From: Opitutia bacterium UBA7441
GTDB lineage: Bacteria; Verrucomicrobiota; Verrucomicrobiia; Opitutales; Coraliomargaritaceae
Reading direction: 5' to 3'
NCBI GenBank assembly: GCA_002480015.1
Contig: DLQD01000099.1
Coordinates: 1 to 12,500, forward strand
Length of the DNA: 12,500 nucleotides
Positions 8,644 to 12,500 of the stretch are shown piece by piece. The position numbers were made by a program, and so were the translations under genes. Below the pieces are notes generated by a model that was not told the origin of the DNA, did no database searches, and saw only the letters and a program-made list of their open reading frames with translations. Numbering within the stretch: position 1 is the stretch's first letter; each line of letters starts with the position of its first letter.

Positions 8644-9264
8644 TTAGTCGAGGCCCAGCTTTTCCAGCTTCGGATTCAGCACGTTACACACATAGCGATC
8701 ATTGGGGTTTTTCCTAGCGTAGTCCTGGTGGTAGGTTTCCGCAGGATAGAAAGTATCCAGCTGTTTGATTTCTGTGGCGATTGTCTGGCCGGTCTCGGCT
8801 TCATAGGCCTGGCGGCTCGCTTCGATGGCCGCATTTTGATCCTCATTTTTGTAGAGCAGGATGCTGCGATACTGCGGCCCGAAGTCCGGCCAGACTCCGT
8901 CGCTGCGAGTCGCGTCATGCGTCGTCCAGAAAAAGTCGATCAAGTCGCGGTAAGGAATAGCTTTGGGGTCGTAGATGATCTCCACGACTTCGGCGTGTCT
9001 GGTTTCCCCTCGAGCGACTTGATCGTAGCTAGGGTTGGGTTGTTCGCCACTGGCATATCCACTGACCACCTCATGCACTCCGTCGAGGCCTTCATAGAAA
9101 GCTTCCATGCACCAAAAACAGCCTGCCCCGAGGACTGCGGTTTGCATGCCTTCAGGCACTTCGACTTGGGCGGGGGTGAGATCTTCTGGAGAACGCTCGG
9201 CGAAACAGCCCCCCGCGAGGAGTGAGAGTATGGCTACAACAGTTAGGGGTAATCGTATTTTCAT
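8644..9264 (-). CDS. msrA: peptide-methionine (S)-S-oxide reductase, lipoprotein form
   Basis: MsrA reduces the S-epimer of methionine sulfoxide in oxidised proteins. The 206-residue protein begins with a lipoprotein signal (MKIRLPLTVVAILSLLAGGC), whose lipobox cysteine would be C20, so it is likely exported and membrane-tethered to repair envelope proteins. The catalytic motif GCFWC is at 48-52 with the nucleophile at C49. Downstream follow YDQVARGETRHAEVVEIIYDP (80-100), the GPQYRS block (129-134) and YHQDY (178-182). A likely resolving cysteine is C193 near the C-terminus. No MsrB domain is fused. The start ATG has a purine-rich GGGAAG about 8 bases upstream. It lies 124 bp downstream of the amidase gene on the same strand and might be co-transcribed with it. 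Confidence 0.95.
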   Translation of the reverse strand: MKIRLPLTVVAILSLLAGGCFAERSPEDLTPAQVEVPEGMQTAVLGAGCFWCMEAFYEGLDGVHEVVSGYASGEQPNPSYDQVARGETRHAEVVEIIYDPKAIPYRDLIDFFWTTHDATRSDGVWPDFGPQYRSILLYKNEDQNAAIEASRQAYEAETGQTIATEIKQLDTFYPAETYHQDYARKNPNDRYVCNVLNPKLEKLGLD

Positions 9265-9388
9265 AGTAAATTCTTCCCGAGTACAATCTACTCAAAGTCG
9301 CGGAAGGAATTGCTGCGATTTGTGAGCATGAATACTCTTTTATTCTCTCGCACGGGGTGCAATCGGCCGCTTGGTGCGTCTTCATAGG

Positions 9389-10276
9389 CTAGTCATACCG
9401 TGCATGCATTGCTGCGAGCGGGAAATTCTTGCCGGGGCAGATGGTTTGTTCGCCACGTAAGTCCCGGTGGCCCGCGAATTTTTTCGCCTCTGGGATCACT
9501 TCGCCTCGTAGCCAGTCCATTAATTGGATAAACGCGGCGATCTGGCGGCGGGTGGGGTGACTCTCTTGAAAGTTCCCCACCAGGCAGATGCCGATCGCGG
9601 TGAGATTGATTGGGTAGTTCTTAACATGGCCACCGAGCAGCTGCTTGGTCCAGCGGGGGCCTATCTCGATTTCGCCATCGCCTGAATCGATTCCGTTGCC
9701 GATGACAAAGTGGTAGGCGAGCCCATTCTGCATGCCGCGATTGCGGTGCGCACGGTCGTAGATTGCGGCGTTGCCGTATTTGATCGCGCTGTGGTGGACG
9801 ACGATGCGCTCCCAATTTTCGTGGCGCACGCGGATCCGGGCGGTGGCCGCACGGACACGTTCTAAGAAACCTCCGGAGCTCATGGCGTCGGGCACTTGCA
9901 GCTTTTGTCCGATGCGGATGACGTCGCTGGAAAGATTGTTCGCACGCTTGAGCTGCTCGAGACTGATCCCATAGGCCTGGGCGATGCCGCCGAGTGTATC
10001 CCCGCGGCCGACGATATGGATGTTTCCCGTAGCCACTGCAGAGCTTGCGGTGCTAGGAATCTTTAGTTCCTGCCCCACGCGGATGAGGTCGCTGGACAGT
10101 TGGTTAGCACGTCGTAATTCGGAAATCGAGACTGCGTGGCGCTGCGCTATTTGGCTAAGCGTGTCACCTTTCCGCACCGTATAGCTGGTATTGGCGTTGC
10201 ACAGAGTGTGCCCCGCCAAGCTGGCGACTGCGGCTATGCTGGCGTTTTTGGTAAACTCTCTACGTGTATACTGCAT
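9389..10276 (-). CDS. Tat-exported LysM-domain N-acetylmuramoyl-L-alanine amidase (Amidase_2/PGRP fold)
   Basis: This 295-residue protein probably cuts the amide bond between N-acetylmuramic acid and L-alanine in peptidoglycan. The start at 10276 gives a twin-arginine signal, TRREFTK (4-10), then a hydrophobic, alanine-rich stretch, so export through Tat is likely. Two LysM wall-binding repeats follow: about 31-74 (YTVRKGDTLSQIAQRH) and about 86-129 (HIVGRGDTLGGIAQAYG). The catalytic domain occupies about 155-290. Zinc ligands expected for Amidase_2 enzymes are visible as VVHHSA (H161 or H162), GHRDL (H270) and TICPGK (C280). The frame is open to 10357, but the upstream residues would bury the Tat signal. 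It diverges from the PLP enzyme with a 115-bp shared control region. Wall turnover or recycling is the likely role; a predatory or lytic role is not indicated. Confidence 0.9.
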   Translation of the reverse strand: MQYTRREFTKNASIAAVASLAGHTLCNANTSYTVRKGDTLSQIAQRHAVSISELRRANQLSSDLIRVGQELKIPSTASSAVATGNIHIVGRGDTLGGIAQAYGISLEQLKRANNLSSDVIRIGQKLQVPDAMSSGGFLERVRAATARIRVRHENWERIVVHHSAIKYGNAAIYDRAHRNRGMQNGLAYHFVIGNGIDSGDGEIEIGPRWTKQLLGGHVKNYPINLTAIGICLVGNFQESHPTRRQIAAFIQLMDWLRGEVIPEAKKFAGHRDLRGEQTICPGKNFPLAAMHARYD

Positions 10277-10391
10277 CTTTCGGGACGTTCCGTTCGAACT
10301 GACATCAGCGTGCAAACTTTCTGCCCGCTGTAAAGCGACAGCTTGAATGCTCGCCAAAACAAAATATTCCCTTTTCAGTGCGCATCGACCT

Positions 10392-11897
10392 ATGACATCC
10401 CTACGACACTATACTTTAGGTGAAACTTGCCCCCCGAGCCCACATGCAGTCGTCAGCTCCCTGCCCACGATGGCCGACGTGCGTGGCTACGAAGAGCGTG
10501 ACCCGCGAGTCCTTGATGTGCTGCAATCCGGTTACCCGAGGTTTGTAGTGCATATTTTCGTTCGTGAGTTAATAAAATTTTATCTCAAGCAGGAAAAGCT
10601 AGGTGGGCGGTCCGCTGTCCTGATACCCGGGCGGCGTGCGGCTCAAGATTTGGTAGACCGTATCGGGGAGGGTGTGGTCACTGCGAAAATGGACGATGCT
10701 GCTTATTTAGTGCACTTCGATGCCGACGATCGCGACCTCAACGACCGAGTGCATAAATTTGTGCAACACACCGGCTGCGGGATTTCCTCCCGGCAGGCAG
10801 AAGATCTACTGTGGGCCCACGGCCTAATAGAGTCGGTGCATCTAGAGACGGGTTTTATTGGATCCGCGCAGCAGGCGGTCGAACGTGATTTGGCTGAGCT
10901 GATCGGCTGCGAGTCAAAAGACGTGCTAGTGTGCGCCTCTGGAATGAATGCGTTTTACTCAGGATTCCGGGCGGTGCAAGCAGCTCAATCCGCTGTCGGG
11001 CGGACTAAATGGCTGCAATTAGGCTGGCTCTACCTTGATTCCGGCTGCGTGTTGAAGGAATTTCTGGGAGGCGGCGAATCTCTGGATTACTGTTATGATG
11101 CCGACGACACCGAAGAAATCCTCCGACGGATCGAATCTTGCGGGGAGGAGCTTGCCTGCGTGGTCATCGAGTGTCCGACCAATCCGCTCGTGCAAGTTGC
11201 AGATTTACCACGGATTGCGAAAGCGGTGCGGGCCGCTGGTGGGATTCTGATGATTGATCCTACGGTTGCCTCAATCTATAATGTCGAGGTATTGCCTTAC
11301 GCAGATATTTTGATCACCAGTTTGACCAAGTATGCCTCATTCGAAGGGGATGTTATGATTGGTGCAATTGCTTTGAATCCAGAGTCGCCTCGTTACGGCG
11401 ATCTGATACTGCGCACCTCGAGTTTTTATCAACCACCCTACCAGCGTGACCTCGACCGCTTGGCGGAACAGATAAAGGCTGCGCCGGCAGTCGTGCAGTG
11501 TATGGGCTCGAATGCTTGTCGATTGGCCGATTACCTGAAAGCGCATCCTGCGGTGAAAAAAGTCCACTACGCCGGCTATGCAGAGCATTTTTCAGAGGTG
11601 GTCAAAAGTTCTAGTTTTGGGGGTGCGGTCATTACGATCGAATTAGTCGACGGCATTGATGCATTCTATGACGCGCTGGAAACAATGAAAGGGCCTAGCT
11701 TTGGCACGCGTTTCACACTGGTTTGCCCTTTTATGTATTTAGCGCACTATGATCTGGTGAAGTCTAAAGAAGGGCGGATTTTCTTACAATCCATCGGGAT
11801 TGACCCGGACTTGATTCGTATTTCTGTTGGAACTGAGGCGATTGAGGCCTTGGAAAAAGTATTCGGCGACGCTCTGTCGGTAGTCGCTAAGGCGTAG
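10392..11897 (+). CDS. Cys/Met metabolism PLP-dependent enzyme, cystathionine gamma-synthase-like with fungal-STR2-type N-terminus
   Basis: This 501-residue protein is of the Cys/Met PLP class, which includes cystathionine gamma-synthase. The first 130 or so residues form an extra segment with PPSPHAV (14-20), SLPT (23-26), YEERDPRV (33-40) and SGYPRFVVH (46-54). That pattern is known to me from fungal STR2-type synthases, not from the usual 380-400-residue bacterial enzymes. The catalytic core follows: SAQQAVERDLAELIG (158-172), CASGMNAFYSG (181-191), ECPTNP (260-265), MIDPTVAS (287-294, with D289 as the likely pyridine-nitrogen partner) and SLTKY, where K313 should form the Schiff base. LIRISVGTEAIEAL is the usual C-terminal signature. 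The start at 10392 fits the STR2-like N-terminus; the frame is open to 10347. The substrate is inferred: O-acyl-homoserine plus cysteine, or a related sulfur donor. Confidence 0.85.
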   Translation: MTSLRHYTLGETCPPSPHAVVSSLPTMADVRGYEERDPRVLDVLQSGYPRFVVHIFVRELIKFYLKQEKLGGRSAVLIPGRRAAQDLVDRIGEGVVTAKMDDAAYLVHFDADDRDLNDRVHKFVQHTGCGISSRQAEDLLWAHGLIESVHLETGFIGSAQQAVERDLAELIGCESKDVLVCASGMNAFYSGFRAVQAAQSAVGRTKWLQLGWLYLDSGCVLKEFLGGGESLDYCYDADDTEEILRRIESCGEELACVVIECPTNPLVQVADLPRIAKAVRAAGGILMIDPTVASIYNVEVLPYADILITSLTKYASFEGDVMIGAIALNPESPRYGDLILRTSSFYQPPYQRDLDRLAEQIKAAPAVVQCMGSNACRLADYLKAHPAVKKVHYAGYAEHFSEVVKSSSFGGAVITIELVDGIDAFYDALETMKGPSFGTRFTLVCPFMYLAHYDLVKSKEGRIFLQSIGIDPDLIRISVGTEAIEALEKVFGDALSVVAKA

Positions 11898-11939
11898 AAT
11901 AGCATTGTCTCGGTGGATGCCGGGGGAGAAAGTGCAGGA

Positions 11940-12053
11940 ATGAAAGTTCTATCCATCCTCTTTATGCCCATGGGCTTGTTGCTGGCCCTCTCCCAGATAG
12001 TCCACCCCAAAATCGGCGATACGCGTCTACCAGTCCGTTGTTATCGAGGATAG
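11940..12053 (+). CDS. possible small hydrophobic peptide (37 aa)
   Basis: An ATG at 11940, preceded by GGGGGAGAA and AGGA, opens a 37-residue frame with a hydrophobic, signal-like N-terminus (MKVLSILFMPMGLLLALSQI) and a short polar tail. It ends 35 bases before the Tsr3-like gene. It could be a small membrane peptide, a leader peptide for the next gene, or chance. No family is recognised, and its size gives little statistical support. Confidence 0.3.
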   Translation: MKVLSILFMPMGLLLALSQIVHPKIGDTRLPVRCYRG

Positions 12054-12088
12054 GTTGGTCGGATATTTTGTATCTAAAATTTGAATAC

Positions 12089-12500
12089 ATGACGCCGATC
12101 AGTGTAATACGTCATCCTAAAGAGCGCCGCAGCAAGTGCAGCTTGACGCCGCTCGAAAGGCGCGGGGACATTACCTTCCACAGGGCAAAGGAGGGCTGGA
12201 GCTTTGATATGACTGGCTTTACTGTGTTGGCCTTGGGTGCGCCGCAACTGTCGGCGGCCGATGCGGGTCGTCCACTGTTGCTGCTTGATAGCACCTGGCG
12301 ACTTCTGCCGCAATTGGAGGCCTGTTTGCATGGACAAGGTGTGCGTCGCACCTTGCCGGCGATGGCGACTGCTTATCCACGCGTGAGCAAAATCGCTAAA
12401 GATCCCCACGGAGGCTTAGCTTCGGTGGAGGCCTTATACTTGGCAAAACTTCTCTTAGGAGAGCGCGATGATAGCCTCTTGGATGCCTATTATTGGCGTG
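12089..12500 (+). CDS. Tsr3/DUF367-like aminocarboxypropyltransferase (3' end outside the window)
   Basis: The 137 visible residues resemble Tsr3 (DUF367). In yeast and archaea this enzyme transfers the aminocarboxypropyl group of S-adenosylmethionine to a modified uridine of small-subunit rRNA. A short N-terminal element, HPKERRSKCSLTPL (9-22), resembles the family's opening segment with its Lys-Cys-Ser/Thr pattern. Then come LLLLDSTWRLLPQLE (63-77), which parallels the family's LDCSW motif; RTLPAMATAYPRVSK (87-101), like the LP-AANP block; and LASVEALYLAKLLLG (110-124), like LSCVEA. The last residues, DAYYWR, match the position of the family's FKWG. The ATG at 12089 has no clear ribosome binding site, and a TTG at 12068 is a possible alternative. 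Bacterial members are uncommon, so the RNA substrate is unknown. The family call is from motif memory and not from an alignment. Confidence 0.75.
   Translation, partial: MTPISVIRHPKERRSKCSLTPLERRGDITFHRAKEGWSFDMTGFTVLALGAPQLSAADAGRPLLLLDSTWRLLPQLEACLHGQGVRRTLPAMATAYPRVSKIAKDPHGGLASVEALYLAKLLLGERDDSLLDAYYWR

Noticed and set aside
8728..9225. 165-residue open frame on the plus strand inside msrA
   Set aside because: It is antisense to intact MsrA, with no domain and no start signal.
10292..10299. 8-bp palindrome GTTCGAAC in the divergent amidase/PLP-enzyme promoter region
   Set aside because: It is too short to call an operator without a second copy; no regulator family match can be supported.

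Overview
The window reads as a stretch of bacterial chromosome, most likely from the Verrucomicrobiota and perhaps a marine Opitutae/Puniceicoccales relative. This placement is an inference from gene content: a long REP-associated tyrosine transposase, a HisI of the NCEQN type, a cystathionine gamma-synthase-like enzyme with a fungal-STR2-like N-terminus, and a bacterial Tsr3/DUF367 protein. Shine-Dalgarno signals are generally weak. No gene in the window fixes the species.

Layout from left to right. Bases 144-1193 (+) encode a REP-associated HUH transposase (RAYT). It converges on transketolase (1262-3235, -) across a strong shared hairpin terminator. Divergent from transketolase is hisI (3409-3834, +), the phosphoribosyl-AMP cyclohydrolase of histidine synthesis. 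A less conserved, partly AT-rich interval follows, with tRNA-Arg(CCG) at 4032-4106 and an unrecognised membrane-anchored coiled-coil protein at 4297-4869. Next comes a 130-bp element with terminal inverted repeats and a near-perfect 9-bp flanking direct repeat, then riboflavin synthase (5082-5672, +). Riboflavin synthase converges on PEP carboxylase (5798-8467, -), and a 108-bp fold-back made of two inverted copies of a roughly 30-bp unit sits between the two stop codons. The minus strand continues with a lipoprotein MsrA (8644-9264) and a Tat-exported LysM/N-acetylmuramoyl-L-alanine amidase (9389-10276). Divergent from the amidase is a long PLP-dependent Cys/Met enzyme (10392-11897, +), then a possible 37-residue peptide, then a Tsr3-like protein cut by the window end.

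Most genes are single housekeeping functions: pentose phosphate/Calvin-type carbon shuffling, anaplerosis, histidine, riboflavin, sulfur amino acids, oxidative repair and wall turnover. They do not form one pathway, and no defence or biosynthetic cluster is present. The novel material is in the small DNA: the MITE-like element upstream of ribE, the BIME-like dyad that a RAYT of this kind might mobilise, and the orphan gene beside the tRNA. Some proteins also carry unusual features: altered metal residues in HisI, a changed C-terminus in PEP carboxylase, and the two eukaryote/archaea-flavoured enzymes at the right edge. No gene-free stretch exceeds 300 bases; the longest, 4870-5081, is mostly the MITE-like element.
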